From Brooklawnia sp937867175 (lineage in GTDB: Bacteria > Actinomycetota > Actinomycetes > Propionibacteriales > Propionibacteriaceae), in the NCBI GenBank assembly GCA_036821905.1, contig DAISIR010000041.1, positions 1 to 5,516 on the forward strand: a DNA stretch of 5,516 bases, written 5' to 3'. This document shows positions 5,467-5,516 of this stretch, in pieces (within the stretch, counting starts at the first letter, position 1; each line of letters opens with the position of its first letter). Made by a program: the position numbers and the translations under genes. Under the pieces are notes generated by a model. The model saw only the letters and a program-made list of their open reading frames with translations, ran no database searches and was not told where the DNA came from.

Positions 5467-5516
5467 TGTCAGCTTGTCTGTGTAAGGGATGGGGTTCTAT
5501 CCCAGAAGGAGATCAG
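5467..5516 (+). mobile_element. Start of a second IS256-like insertion sequence
   Basis: TGTCAGCTTGTCTGTGTAA (5467-5485) is the inverted counterpart of the repeat at 29-47, with two mismatches in 19. It is followed by a short leader and AGAAGGAGAT (5504-5513), a strong ribosome binding site suggesting that the transposase start codon lies just past the window. The element therefore reads rightward. GGGAT (5486-5490) and ATCCC (5499-5503) can pair as a small hairpin just before the binding site. No transposase coding is visible in the window, so the family call rests on the termini. Confidence 0.55.

Noticed and set aside
1..5516. CRISPR array or other short regularly spaced repeats
   Set aside because: The only tandem repeat is the two-unit 99-bp duplication, which has no spacer-repeat structure.

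Overview
The window looks like accessory, transposon-scarred DNA from a high-GC actinobacterium. The flanking transposase segments have GC-rich codon use with many Ala, Arg, Gly and Asp residues, and GTG starts occur. The centre, about 1290-3050, is less GC-rich: one 60-base stretch counted by hand near 1861 gives about 58% GC, against about 68% near 4681.

The best-preserved part is a compact three-gene operon on the minus strand, read from 3030 down to 1635. It encodes a TIR-like protein of the MTH538/ThsB type, then a HIT-family (histidine triad) nucleotide hydrolase, then a small membrane protein with about three hydrophobic segments. The first two genes overlap by 4 bases (GTGA) and the last two by 10 bases, so they are probably translated as a unit. 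A ThsB-type TIR protein beside a membrane protein suggests an anti-phage, Thoeris-like abortive defence. The HIT enzyme in the middle and the lack of a recognisable SIR2, SLOG or macro effector make this layout unusual. The defence role is inference.

Almost everything else with coding character is broken. From left to right: 1-52 is the end of an IS256-like element; 48-705 (minus) is an IS630-family transposase gene cut off by that element and frameshifted; 706-1634 is a gene-poor stretch with two weak plus-strand coding traces, one resembling a sulfotransferase N-terminus; 3031-3376 is a leader stretch with one doubtful ORF; 3377-3998 (minus) is a ruined sigma-70-family gene with recognisable regions 2 and 4, an in-frame 99-bp tandem duplication, two stops and a frameshift; 4053-4121 is a cluster of nested palindromes; 4116-5465 (minus) is a DDE transposase gene missing its 5' end; and 5467-5516 is the start of a second IS256-like element.

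The two IS256-like termini (29-47 and 5467-5485) are inverted copies of each other, matching at 17 of 19 bases, and each interrupts another transposase gene. The window may therefore be the interior of a composite-transposon-like unit, or a hotspot of nested insertions, carrying the intact TIR-HIT-membrane operon as cargo.
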